DNA of 64,000 nt, from contig JAFCMP010000026.1 in NCBI GenBank assembly GCA_017506865.1, positions 186,001 to 250,000 on the forward strand, given 5' to 3'. Each line of letters starts with the position of its first letter. The first letter of the stretch is position 1. Shown here piece by piece: positions 1-11,813 of the stretch. The notes under the pieces were generated by a model, which worked only from the letters and a program-made list of their open reading frames with translations, was not told the DNA's origin and did no database searches. The translations under genes were made by a program, and so were the position numbers. This stretch comes from Tribonema minus. Its lineage: Eukaryota > Sar > Xanthophyceae > Tribonematales > Tribonemataceae.

Positions 1-503
1 CAACAGGTCCACCAAGTATTTAAAACCACCTCTACAACCTGGAGTACCAGTCGTGCACAAAAGCGGTGCCCTGTGCATTATGGAGCATTGGCGCTCAAAA
101 CCAGTTTGCTATCTGTAAACACCACTCACCCTTCCCAGCTACAAACTTGAAGGTGTCTCCTGCTGCTTTTTGGGTTAAAACACGTTGAAGTACAATCACA
201 ACAACCTGGATATAATATGCATGTATGTCTGTATTTGATACTATGTGTGTTTTACTGCATGCACGTTTGTGATATACAGCGACATGTATGCTTTCATGCA
301 TGTACGGCCACAACGCCGTTGAATATATGCATTCAAGATGGGGCTGCTGTACAAGAGATATGTACTTTGAAGAAACATACGTACAAGCTTATCTTCATGA
401 AAGACAATGTACGCAAATTTCTAAAGCATCTGCCAGTGCCCAAAGGAACCTTGCACGCGCATACCCAAAGCCTGCATTTGTACGCCAAAGCCTGCATTCG
501 TAC

Positions 504-939
504 CTCATAGCTAGTGAAGCCGATGCCATCATTGGTGGACTTCCAGACTTGCTCGGGCCCCCGATAAGTCCTCGTGTGCACATAGCTCACATTCGCCCAG
601 CTTACATGCAGCGCCTCTGACAGCGGCTGCGCGGCCCGCACATCATCGACAGGCGTGTCCACCGTCCCCCAGTTCAGGGCGCCCCAGTTGTCGCACGTGC
701 GCCAGTCGACAAACTTGCCGTCAACTTGGACGAACCCAAACTTGTGCTGCTCATCGAACTTCTCTTTTGCCGTACTGCACCAGGGCAGGTCGTCGCGGTC
801 GGCGCGATGCGACAGCTCGCTGAGCTTGAGCAGCGGATTGATCCTGCGGAGCCCGCGCTGGACGGGGTTGCTGCCGGTGTCCTTGGCGGCATCGGGCCCC
901 AGATAGGCGTACCCGTTCCACCAGTCGCCGTGTGACAAC
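504..939 (-). CDS. Secreted protein gene, exon 4
   Basis: 436 nt. The acceptor is TGTGCAG (AG at plus 940-941). The first base completes an Arg codon begun by exon 3, and the end is phase 0 at GAG|GTACG. The product is Trp/Asp-rich, with motifs such as HGDWWNGYAYLG and NWGALNWG. The intron starts with two tandem ~20-bp copies of its own donor region. Confidence 0.78.
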
Positions 940-3900
940 CTGCACATTCGGACGTTGCAGGTTGAGCTCAGCTGGCGGGAGGCAATGCTCACCCAACGCC
1001 ACCATGCGCAGCAGTTCTGCCTTGAAGTGCAAGTTGCCAAATGCCACCACAAGCACAATGATATTCACAACCGCTTGTGAGAGCCTTGACTTGGCAATGC
1101 CCACAGGTTCGGCAGGCATGCGCAGGGTAGATGCCAGCCCCGGAGGCTTGCGGCCTGAGGGCATGTTGGTGAGTCACGACAACCTAACTGAGTAAAGCCT
1201 CTGAGACTGCCAATAACAGTTACTATTTGTGAACGGCGTTCCGAACTTTGCTTCATCATTTTTTCACCAATTTCAATGTGTCATGGTCGCCGTGCCTTGT
1301 GCTTGTTTCATGCTGCCTGGTTACTGACAAAGATGGTGCTTACCTTGCAGATCAGGTAGTTCAAAGGGTGCACACGAGGGTACAACCATGTTGTACTCCA
1401 GCTGGTACTTTTTCCTTGCTTAGGTTGATCCGCATGTATGCCCCCCCCGCCCTGGGGAAGTTTCTCCGCCGCCACGGTTTGTGCATCGTGCAAATGATCA
1501 CTTCTCTAATTCGCGCAAGCCGCCTTCAGCGCCTCTGCTTCCTCTGCTGCTATGCATTAGTAACAGTGTGCCCTGCCAGCGTAGCTTTCCAATAGTTGCA
1601 ATAAATTCCATTGAAATTACAATTACGTCCTGGATTGCAAAAAAAAATGATTTTCACTACCTCAGTCGCAAATTTGGTGTAGGCTGGTGCCCACAGTCAA
1701 TCTTTCGAATGGCTTGCGGCAATATCATTGTACTCCAGCATATGCAACCACGGTGCAGCTGCTGATGCACATGCATATTGCTCTAAAGGCCCTGCGGTGC
1801 CACACGGTCCAGAAGGGGTTTGTAGGATCTGTGCGCCCAGGTGGTCAATGCAACGCATTTCGACCTGTACGACACCACCTGGGCGCACAGATCGACTCAT
1901 TTTCTCTGTTAGGAGATCATGTCTAGTCACCTGAGGTGAAGTGCTGTGGGGTCCTCTTCAAGTGCCGGCTCGGAAACTTCCCACGCGGCAATGCTGGCCC
2001 TGCCAACGACCAGCCCAGTAAGTGTGCTGGCCCAGTATTGCTCCGTAAAAAAAGCCAGAGCCCACCTGTTTTGTGATGGAGCAGCATGCAGCCGGCACCT
2101 TGATATCAGCGCGTACGGCACGGTATCGGTTAATGCCTGCGTTTGACAGCTGCATTCGTACTGAACAGCCAGCGCCTTCAAATGGATGCTTTTGGTGTAT
2201 TTTTCACTCAAGTCAGCAAGTCCATTGTCAGATGCTGCAATATTGCACACAAGCCATGGCAACAAGCTGATTGATTCATGACTTGTCGACTGTGCTACCC
2301 TAGGATGGCGCAAACAAAAGAAATGGAAGCATTTCACACGCATCGCTTCCTGAGCACCAGATTACACAACCATTATGTATGTCGAATCACCTGGTACGTC
2401 ATGAGCATAAACAAATGATGATTATAGATAGTTTATAAATCGACGTAGAGACGCCGGCGCGTGCCGACGCTTCAGCCAGTGAGACTCCTCGTGCTGCCTG
2501 CACCAAGTTCAGGTGCTAGTATGTACTACCTGCGCATGCACGCTTCGCTGGATAAAGAGGTCTCTGCGCCGCACAGAGACTTCACAGTGGTGCACACCTG
2601 AAGACAAGTATTTGTTATAATACTCTGAAGTAGTACTAGTTTGTACGTGCACAAAGAAGAGCGACATCGGCACACCGTGCGCTTCGTGAAGGCTACCAGA
2701 TCGCAGCAAACTTTGAATCGATCTTTGATACGGTCGTGCCGTCTCACTTCTGCTGCATTATACTGTCAGAAGGTGGCTCGCGTATACTTATGCATGTAGA
2801 GCTGCCTGCCACACTGCTCACTGCCACACCCGCCCTCACCTGTGGCTAGCTGCGTAGCATGTGCTCTCGCCGGCAGGCATGGTCTGCTTGTTCTCATAGT
2901 GCTTACTGTCGCAGTACAGCGTCCGGCCGTACTCAAATAGATCTGGACCTGCATCCAGCGTCGCTCCCCTGTCGCCCCCATTTTCTTGGATCAAATCTGC
3001 AAAATCCTGGACCCTGTCGTACCATCCATTTCCCTCAGTTTTGTTCTGCAGCCAGTCGGTGTTGTTTGGCACAGCATTCAAACAGGCAAAGTCCCTTCTG
3101 GCCCTCCCGAAGGCATCAGGAGCAGCATCGGAGATTTTGTCAAGACAGGTCGACGTAGTGCTGTTCATCAAAGCTTTGAGCTGTGCCGCATCCTGCGGCC
3201 ATTGCACACTGGCCTGTCAACAGCGCATGCATCATGGAATCACATCAGAACATGTGTTCATGCATGAGAAGAGGCATTGACATCATGCTGTCCTGATCTA
3301 CGGTGTCACGAACACCTGCTGTTTAAGATTCGGTGTGTTCAGAACTTACTAGAGATACTCAAGTAGCTTCGAAACCATTTGTTAGGCGTCCAGACTTCAG
3401 ATAACAACCAGTTTGTCTACTGAGAGCTTGTAGACTGTAACACCTCCAAGTCCAGTCAATCAGTAAGATCCTAAGTTGAAGTTTGTGATTGTAAGTGAGG
3501 TGTCCTCAGGACAATGCCTTATGAATAAATATTTTGAATAACTTCCTATAGCCCTGCACGTGCTGGCATGCAAAGTGACAGCTATTCCAGTCCTGGAGGA
3601 GCCATACCAGCACCTGGTCCAGAATTGCAGTAGCTATCAATTCACTACCACTACTGTAGCGCGAACGAGAACCCATCAGCAGCGTCCAACGCTTATTCCT
3701 CTTCTTGTCCTACGCTATGATTCACCTGATGCGGTGCACTCTTTGTACGGGCTGGTTGCCCTTGAAGTTCACAAACAACTTCTTTCGCAATGAACACGCT
3801 GTAGTGCATTGTGGCCAAAATACCAATGCATAATACCGTTAGGGTTGCCGGCAGCGTATAACGTGTATGGTGGTATATATTTTATGCATATACCGTATTA

Positions 3901-6900
3901 TCTATAACTTATTGAATCAAGCCCATTGGGCGCTATTTATGAGAGCGAAAGAAAGGGGGTTGGGGCGCCATTAATATGGTGAAAACAAAAAGGTGGGGTG
4001 CGTTAATGTTTGAGCCCAGTCAGCTCATCTAACACCATCATGAGGTGCGGCATGGTTCTACATAGCTGCTGAAAACCGGTTCAACTTTTGGAACTTGACT
4101 TCCGGAACCGGCGAGTTAAACGAAAAGTCGGGGTTAGCAGCGATCAGGAGGCGCTGGCGCAAGGCCCTCTCAAGCCAGGCACGCTACGAACTGAGTTTTG
4201 CGTGAGGTGAAGAAAAGCAAGCAATGGGCGTGATCCGCAAGGTAACAGGGCCATTTGGCCTCAGCAACAGTCAACAGTCAACAGCGTCAGCCCTCCACCC
4301 CTGCGGCGTGGCAGTTGTAGTCGTGCAGATAGACGCTGACAGCAACAACGATGATGCTTCTGCATCAGCCGCGCCAGCTGCTGCTTCTGGGAGCCTTTGT
4401 TTGTCAATGAGTGTTATAACTGTAGGCTACACTGTTGGCTGCCTTTCTGGCGGCTCTGCACACGCTGCTGAGAGAGCATGCATGCGCACACATGATGTGG
4501 TGATGTAGCATGAGTCAATGAGTGTGCAGTGCACAAATACGTAGAGGATACATGTTGCGTATGTGAGGAAGGGGGGGGGGGGCACGTTGTAATGAGCGGG
4601 GAAAAGGGGTGGGGCATCATTTTGTGAGGGCTCGGAAACTCGTAAAAAAAAACACGCCCCATGCCCATGGGCTTAGTTTTAGATACCAATTTGAAAGTGT
4701 ACGTTATATGGACATATACGTTGTAAATATTGTTGCGTCGATTTCAACACTTCCAGTAGATGCTTTGTATTATAAAGCTTGCCTAGCCGCTACAGCGTCG
4801 TTTCCGCAATGCGTGAAGCAGCACAGAGTTGCTGCCGCACGCTCATGCACCAAACAAAGCAGTAAAAAAGTTAAAGGGGAAGTACAGCTTGAGGCCTCAA
4901 CAGCATGATGCTCTGGTCAGCAAATTTTACTCACTTGCCCATCAATTAGGTGCAGTCATCATCTCCCAACACGAGCTTGGCTTGCCGTTCGATAAACGCC
5001 TCCTCCACGCATGATATACGTAGCGAATGTAAAGCTACCGTCATTCTTCGAAGTACTATTATAGTATCAGCTGTGCGAGACCTCTGCAGTCAAGGTAGCG
5101 TGTTGGGTGTGTGCCGTGTTTGTGCAAGTGACAAATAGAATTTTCCGGAAACTTCTGTTGTTCAGCTTAGCCAAAAAACGATCTTAGTTTAAACACGGTA
5201 CTTATAACACAGATGCCTTGGGAAAGTGGCTGAACTTGTACCAAACATGGTAGATTTGCAGGGATTACAACTAGAGTTGTGAGGCCACACTTGGTGCTTG
5301 ATGAAGGCGTTCATGTTGAGACGGATCAAATATGTTGCGAAGCACTGCATCATGCAGCTGACACTCTATTGGTGTTCGAACTGCTGCTGGTGTCTGGGTG
5401 TGATGCACCTGATTGTTGCCACTTGCATCATTGACTGCTGTGCCTTGACATGTGCAGCATCACTTTGTGTACCATGATGTTCATTAACAAGCCTAGCATC
5501 ATATTAAAACCTGCCACTCGTAGCGCATGCACTGGATGCCTGGTCGCATACACGAATAAATTTCGATTCGTGTGGCATCAGAGTTATACAACTGGCGATG
5601 CTGCAAAATCACCGTGTATTCTTGCGTGAGTAGAAGGTGACTGGTGTGGACAGCTGAGAACAGACACTATGACGCAACACATCAAGGAAAAAATTTCAGA
5701 TGGGGGTTTGTCTTCAGAATCTGGCTAATAAATATACATTGGCATACGCAGCATAGGTTATACTTCAATATATACATTGTACATACGTTATATGCATCAT
5801 ATGAATTTTCATATACTTCTATGGTTGGTGATTTTACCTACTAATACAATAAACTTGACGTTGAAGCAGCTGGTAGCACTCTGAAAGTTCGTACTTGCCT
5901 GTGGAAAGTACGAATCAAATATATAGACCTTCTTCAGGATGTTTTCGCAGCTGGACGCCTTCTCCCAGCCCATGTCTGCCATGAAACGGTGCTTGAACGT
6001 GATGATGGTGACGCACTGCCCACCGGCAGTCAGGTAATTGCCGATGAGCAGGTTGGACAGATCCCAGTTGGCCGCCTTCGCTCCACCAAAGAGGCGAACT
6101 GCCGCGCCTACAGGTAGCATCACAGGAGTGGCATCCACCCACTGGAGGCCCGGCACTTGCCACTTCACACGTAAGCGCCCTTTGTCAATCGAAAAAGTGC
6201 TGCTGTCGGTGTCTGTGCTGGGGAGCACCAGGGTGGCTTGCATGGTCTGTCCACTGATATACTTGGCCGGCAGGCCGAGTAGCGTACCGGCGATGCGCGA
6301 GTAGCCAAACGCAAGGGTGGAATTAGCGCCAGGATCATCTGCTGATACCACATTCAGCAGGTCCGCCATGGTGCTGCAGTCGTCGTCGCCGCAGAGGTAG
6401 AGATCGACCTGTTAGAGACCAAGGCAACCAATATCAGTGAGGCTTGCCTGTTGAGACACCATGCTGAAGTTGAACAGAATCATGCGGTCAAATAGAGTGA
6501 GTAGGTTGAGGGCGCCACAGAATGACTCAAACAATGGTGAAAGTATCAAGGGACTTGGCAATGCCAGCCAATAGTCATGTTCGCCCATGAAAATCAGCCA
6601 ACAACTCAAACACCAGCTGTATCACACCAGCCACCACTGCTGCCCCACGGGCATATATTGGCAGGAGTACGCCATGACGCGCCCTGCGAGTGCTTGCATC
6701 AGGAACTTCTGAAGTTGCGCAAGCACTGGCAGTGTGGTGTGGTAGTTGGAGAAACTCCTGCCAAGGTGACCTCAGTCGATCCAGGGAGTGAGTGAGTCAC
6801 ATTAGTGTGTGTTTTTTCTGATTATCCTGACTCAGCTCTTGAGGAGTTTCCCCACAACCCCCTTTTGTGTCAGATCCTTGCAATGTGGAACTGCTCCACC

Positions 6901-9304
6901 TACTTAAAAGTATAAATATGTAAATATTTCAGCGAATGTTGATAGTATTGACCCATAATCATAATGGCATGGACTCGTATTCGAAGCGGCCTCAAGCGAT
7001 GCCACGGTTTGGCGCATAGCATATCATAAATTTGTCACCTGGTCCAGCTGCTTGAAATACAAAGACAAGAAAGAAACAATCATGTGCTTTAAAATATCAT
7101 TAATTGCGTACTATGATAGCATGGTAGTGCACAACTTACCAGCTGTTTGTGTGCTTTTTCAGATCTAGCATCAAAGTACCAGGTGTGTGACTGTATGAGG
7201 GCGGTATATGTGTCCAAACATTAACGGTTACTGGTGGAAGGCACTTGCGGCTAACCATCCCTTGTCACCTAGAGCTCTACGATCTTTTGATTCGTTTTCG
7301 TTAATAATTGGCATCAATTATATGCTAACCGTCAGTAAAAACCATGCAATTGTTGATGGGCTGCAGCTGGTTGAATGTCTGTGATTGCGGTACACTACTG
7401 GTATTTCTTGACGACTGCCATAGCGGCACCTGCGCCTAAAGTGTGGCCTTGACTGGATCCATTCAACTGTATACCCAGATGCAGCATTTCAGCTCAATAT
7501 ACTTCAATTTGATGTACTGAGACAAAGGAGTAGGTAAACGGCATGGACCGCACGTTACTAATATATAAAGTATACTCGGTGCTCAGCCATTACAAACTAC
7601 ATACAGACGCAAACTATCAGTTAACTTATCCTACACCAGCCTGAGGCCTTGATTCACCAAAAGCGAGACACATGTTGACAAGCAAGTCAGAGGCAAATGA
7701 GTGTGCTGACTAGGTTACATTGCTTGCTACAACAAGGCGAACGTTGCGATCGTTTCCAACAGAAAACTGTTTGCTGCGAAGAAGCAAACTTTGCAATTGT
7801 TACCGCCAGAAACTGCAGGACTTCAGATGCTGCACTTTCAAACTAATTGAAATGAACAACTATGGATCAGATGCAGACAGGCATCCCAACTGCATACTTG
7901 CTAGAAGCACTCAGTCTGGCACAGTGTCATTGATCACAATTTAAAGCTCTCAGTACTGTAATTTTACTGCTCCAACCTCAAATGTCTTCAGGCAACATCA
8001 GCTAAATTAAATTTTGATCGTAGGTTTTCATGTCTCGCAGACAGAAGTTAATCAGAAAAAGTAAGATACATAAAGATACCTCTTACTTTTTCTACAGTCA
8101 AGATAGTAATTTAACAGGAGTAGTGCTGGTTTTTTTTATTACTTCTTTTTTTTGGTGTTTAATTATTTAGTTTGTACTTCTTTACAAAAATTTCCAGCCC
8201 TACAATGTACGACCCGATTATTTTTGTAATAATTCTGGTCAATTTTGAAACACTACTTTTCTAATGATCAATATAATAATATGCTTTATCTTTATAAATC
8301 TTATTTTTTCTTTAAAAAAGAAAGTATAATGTTTTATAATACTGACAAAACTTCTTGTTACTTACTTTTAGCTAATGTTAAATTATGGCTTTGAGAACTA
8401 GACTTGCGGATTTTCTACGACCTTTAAGTTCTGAATATGGAAAATATCGAAGGTGTCTGAAAATGGAGAATATATAAAGGTGGATATAGTTATCTCAACA
8501 AGAAGAGATGAATGACGAAACGCCCTTCGCGCAACTGACGAAACGCCCTTCGCGCAACGCAGCTCAACCAAATCAGGGCCTGCCAGTGACAGAGCCAGCC
8601 TGGTGATACGTTGGTGGTGTCATTCGAAAGTTGCAGAAGGCAGAGCATTCCTGCATATAACCTTGATGAGGCGCCAGCTTTTCGCTTCCATGAGTAGAGT
8701 GTGATTATGTCATCGTCACCTGTTTGCACAGAGTCGCTCGGAGTTTGCTGAGTACATGGTACAAAATTGAATTCGCATACATGAGGGGAATTACTCTTAG
8801 ACTAGCTAATTCAAGTGCTATCTTCTGGAGTAGCAGTGCAGTGCAGGCTAGGGACTCGGTTCTTTCCTCACCAGGCTAGGGACTTGGTTCTGTTCTCACC
8901 TGAGCGTTGCCTGTAATGCGTTTGGCGTTGCCAAGGCGTGATGTGGAGCGCTGTGCGGTCAGTATGTAGTCCGCCAGGAACCCGCGCAGATTCTCATCCG
9001 TTGAGATTGCCGCGCTCACCATTCCATCAGCATTGACGTTCATGGCTTGAGTTGCGCTCAGGTCCGTGAAGCGAACCGAACTGATCAAGTCCGCGCCGCT
9101 GCCGTATAGGTACCCCTCGCCGACCATGGCGCACACATGCGCACTCTGCCCAGTGGCGTCGGTGCACAAGTATGATGTCCTGTTGTCGAACTTGTACTTG
9201 GTGGTGCTGATTGCGAACGTATTGCCCGCCTGTGTGCTCAAAGACTGTGCTGCGCCCGCCGCTGCTGCCAACAGCGCCGGCAGCAGGACCCGTCGCGAAG
9301 TCAT
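504..9304 (-). CDS. Secreted protein of unknown function, four exons (partial or near-complete)
   Basis: Four minus-strand exons join without a frame break: 9304-8900, 6408-5899, 3213-2840 and 939-504, giving about 575 residues. The start ATG at 9304 opens a typical signal peptide: basic MTSRR, a Leu/Ala-rich core, then small residues before the mature part. The protein therefore probably enters the secretory pathway. All acceptors are AG. Donors are GTGAG, GC (AG|GCAAGT), GTGAG and GTACG. Phases are 0, 0, 2, 0 and the split Arg codon between exons 3 and 4 is restored. The mature part has many Cys, Trp and Asp residues and several N-x-S/T sites, consistent with an extracellular or vacuolar protein. 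I do not recognise a family. The exon 4 donor implies at least one more exon; a short segment near 130-180 (minus, followed by GTGAG) is a weak candidate, and the gene may run off the left edge. Confidence 0.8.
1826..1893. repeat. 20-bp inverted repeat (hairpin) in the intron between exons 3 and 4 of the secreted-protein gene
   Basis: Arms 1826-1845 and 1874-1893 are perfectly complementary (core GATCTGTGCGCCCAGGTGG) around a 28-bp loop. It is too short for a transposon body. It could be a solo palindrome, a MITE remnant or an RNA hairpin. Confidence 0.7.
2840..3213 (-). CDS. Secreted protein gene, exon 3
   Basis: 374 nt, phase 0 at the start and phase 2 at the end. Acceptor TTGACAG, donor CAG|GTGAGG. 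It encodes a Cys/Asn/Asp-rich stretch with predicted N-glycosylation motifs (N-S-T, N-N-T, N-K-T). Confidence 0.78.
5899..6408 (-). CDS. Secreted protein gene, exon 2
   Basis: 170 codons, phase 0 at both ends. The acceptor is TAACAG (AG at plus 6409-6410). The exon opens with an acidic, Cys-containing stretch (DLYLCGDDDC). The 3' boundary is best explained by a GC-AG intron: CAG|GCAAGT, donor GC at plus 5897-5898. An alternative GT two bases further in (CAA|GTACG) would break the phase. Confidence 0.78.
7990..8480 (+). pseudogene. psbH: Plastid-like AT-rich insert carrying a psbH 5' fragment
   Basis: The base composition drops sharply to AT-rich here, unlike its surroundings. ATG at 8385 opens MALRTRLADFLRPLSSEYGK, which matches the known N-terminus of photosystem II protein PsbH in red-lineage plastids (established family pattern: MALRTRL...LRPLNSEYGK). 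Similarity ends at about 8444. The frame then runs through unrelated sequence to a stop at 8475-8477, so the transmembrane part is missing. Upstream, a 46-codon AT-rich frame (8030-8170) has a hydrophobic tail that I do not recognise. A plastid-DNA fragment (NUPT) lodged in intron 1 of the secreted-protein gene is the simplest reading; the outer borders are approximate. Confidence 0.65.
8513..8558. repeat. Two tandem copies of a ~23-bp unit
   Basis: TGACGAAACGCCCTTCGCGC occurs twice head to tail at the right edge of the AT-rich plastid-like segment. It is a short local duplication with no coding sense. Confidence 0.7.
8900..9304 (-). CDS. Secreted protein gene, exon 1 (signal peptide)
   Basis: 135 codons from ATG 9304 to the CAG at 8900-8902, then donor GTGAG (plus 8895-8899). 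The first ~20 residues form a signal peptide. The start is chosen because it is the only ATG placing a hydrophobic core at the N-terminus. The intron begins with a 28-29 bp tandem duplication that repeats the donor region (8843-8900). Confidence 0.82.
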
Positions 9305-11584
9305 GCTGGTGCACAGGCCCTGGGATGGGCACAGCAGCTAAAAGCACGGCAAAGAGCGTATGAAACAATGAGTACTAGGTTGCTGAGCTGCTTCACGAGC
9401 TTTGGAGTTGTGCAAAGAACCAAAAATTTATCGACGATGATGAGGCACACTCAGTCAGCAAGTCAGCGATGAGCATATGCGCTCATGGGCAACAAACTCC
9501 TGTCAGAAGGTTAACGGAGATCGACACGTCAAGCACGTAAAGCTCACGGCCTGAGGAGGAGCGGTGTGCACGTGTAAACTGTATACTGCGGGTAAGAACT
9601 TTCTATTTGAACACATCTATTTTTCTATTCAATCACATCTGCACGCCGGTGCCGTGTCTGTGTTGCACATGACGCAAACCCTCCAAGCAATATGCCAGTT
9701 GAGGGGAATCGTAGACCGGAAGGCACAACATCATGTCGAGTGACTACGTGGACCTGTCAGATGCGGTACATACATGTCAGCAACTTTGAAGCACTTGCAT
9801 GCATGACGCCGGAGAACAAATTTACCTGAGGCTGCCTACTCGCTCTCCTGCTGCTGCTATCGTCCGTCTTTGTCTTTGTCCATGAGCTGCCATTCCAGAT
9901 GGTACGCCTACTGCTACACTACATGGAGCTGCACCGTGTGAACAGTGCAACTTCAACTTCTTTCGCCGCCGCCGCCCTGTAGTAATTACGGGCAGAGTTC
10001 AACTTGGTATTTTAGGGGGGTGGATCAAACCCAAACACGCAAACCAACCAAGTGTACGAAACATATGTAGGCAGCTGCCGCTAGACGATGATCTACAGGC
10101 TGCGTTGCTTCTCGTCTATATAGAATGTAGTGCATCTGCTCTTGTGATGAGTATGATGAACAGATACCAACTCTCTAGTCGACAACATTACCGTCAAGTA
10201 AATATGATGGCGAAATTTATTCATGACCTTAGTGCAAACAGATTGCTGCATGCCGCCTCAACTTTTACTTCATCAGAACAGACAGGTGACAAAGTTGCAA
10301 TTGCTCTCAAGAGGCCTGAACATGATTGTTTTGATTTCGCAGACTGCCGTGATGGCCTTGCTTGTAGCACTGCGCAGGCTACCTCCTCAGCTGGTTTGTC
10401 TTTTCCTTCAGTCAAATTCAACTTCACAAAAGTTTTCGCGCGCGTCAGTCAGTCAGTTTGCGCTGGAAGGTATGTTTCGCTGTGCGCGTCAAGCAGCTAG
10501 AGTGGATAAGACGGCTGCCCGCGCTCAGTGCTGCTCCGACTAATCTTGATGTGCAGAGGGCTGCAGGCAAGTCCCTCTGTTTGCTTGCGTGACCATGCTC
10601 GTTGCTCTTGGCAGATGGAAAGAGAAGAAAGGGTGTTTCTGCTCTGCTTGTTTCAGGTCCTTGTCTGCTCTCGCCTCCCCCTATCTGAAGGGTGCTTTCA
10701 CAAGCGGGGGCGCAGTGGCGGCTGCTGGGGCATGGCGCCCTTGGCTGTTGATGAGCTTTGATGGTAGTTGTGCACATCACCTTCAACACAGGTGTCACGA
10801 CCTCAGTTGCTTGTAGTTGCAACGTATGTCAATATCAGCAAAGCTTCCTGTGTAGGAGCGCTCCCAAAAGCAGTTGCACACGGAAACGCACGTGAGCCCA
10901 TCTGCGCACCACCTGTATTAGGTAGGCTGCGGACAGGGCAAATAACCTTCTCACACCTAGTGCACACTGGCAACAAGCATCAATGCGCCAATACATGTCA
11001 TAATCAGACATGTTCAAGAGTCGTGTATATGCATGACCTGGGTCTTAAGGTTTCGAGGCGTCCCGCACTGTACACCGGAGTAGTGCACCTGCAGCGTTGG
11101 TGAAGTTTGTACAAGTAACGGCCCAAGAAGCAATTATTAACAGAGTAGCATAGCAAGGGCAAGGTTGAAATTGGTATATACAAACCCGCGCCCGTCTGGC
11201 GCTGCACATCACACTCAGTGGCAGTGCGCGACGCTCCGCAGCAGGATGGCGGAGCTGCGGCCCGGAACCCACTGCACGAATTCTAGCTGCTGCTGCGGCA
11301 GGCAGCCCACTGCACAGATTCTAGCTGCTGCTGCGGCGGCTGCGGCGCTCAGGTGCTGCCACGCGCTGCCCCATCGCAAGCGCATCGTGCCGTTCCCAGC
11401 GACGGCGTGCCGCGCTGCAGCACTGTACCCCCAAAACTAAAATGCAGCAGATGCACTGTGAGGGCTGCAGCTACAAACCCCTACAGCACCCAATAACTTG
11501 GTTCCAGGCGCCTAGACGTGCGCTGCGCAACACCGCCTCTACCATCACGGCAACCGGCGCCGCGGAATTACGCAGCGCAGCGTT

Positions 11585-11617
<33 letters not shown>

Positions 11618-11665
11618 GGCTGCGCCGGGGGGCTGCGGCGAGCGGCAGCGCGCGCCACGCGCGCA
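9305..11665. other. No gene supported
   Basis: Upstream flank of the secreted-protein gene. Short open frames occur (for example 10105-10500 plus), but they lack splice context, codon bias or recognisable motifs. A 35-bp direct repeat containing ATTCTAGCTGCTGCTGCGGC lies at about 11268-11340. Confidence 0.5.
11585..11615. repeat. (CAG)10 trinucleotide repeat
   Basis: Ten uninterrupted CAG units just downstream of the stop of the minus-strand exon ending at 11666. Read on that strand it is a (CTG)10 tract, probably in the 3' UTR. Confidence 0.85.
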
Positions 11666-11813
11666 TCAGAGCAGCACGATGGTCGACGGCTCCACGCGCA
11701 GCGCCTCCGCCACGGCGCCGACGACCGCTTCCGAGGTGAACGCGTCGAGGCCGCCGTCGCCGTCAAAGGTGACGTCGCAGTGCCCCCCCTCAAAGAGGTG
11801 GAACACGGCGTTT
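11666..11813 (-). CDS. 3'-terminal exon of an unidentified minus-strand gene
   Basis: Forty-eight codons ending in TGA (plus 11666-11668), read on the minus strand. The frame has high GC at third positions and an orderly acidic then hydrophobic pattern: FEGGHCDVTFDGDGG followed by LDAFTSEAVVGAVAEAL. The DGDGG core faintly recalls a calcium-binding loop, but the spacing does not make a proper EF-hand. The acceptor is taken at CCACAG (AG at plus 11814-11815); CACCAG slightly upstream is an alternative. Upstream exons are probably those near 12795-12923 and further right. The family is not recognised. Confidence 0.5.

Noticed and set aside
1..320. Further 3' exon of the secreted-protein gene
   Set aside because: A possible FKFVAGKG-coding stretch followed by GTGAG is visible on the minus strand, but no acceptor gives the required phase 0.
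10105..10500. 131-codon plus-strand frame
   Set aside because: AT-rich third positions and no motifs; compatible with chance.
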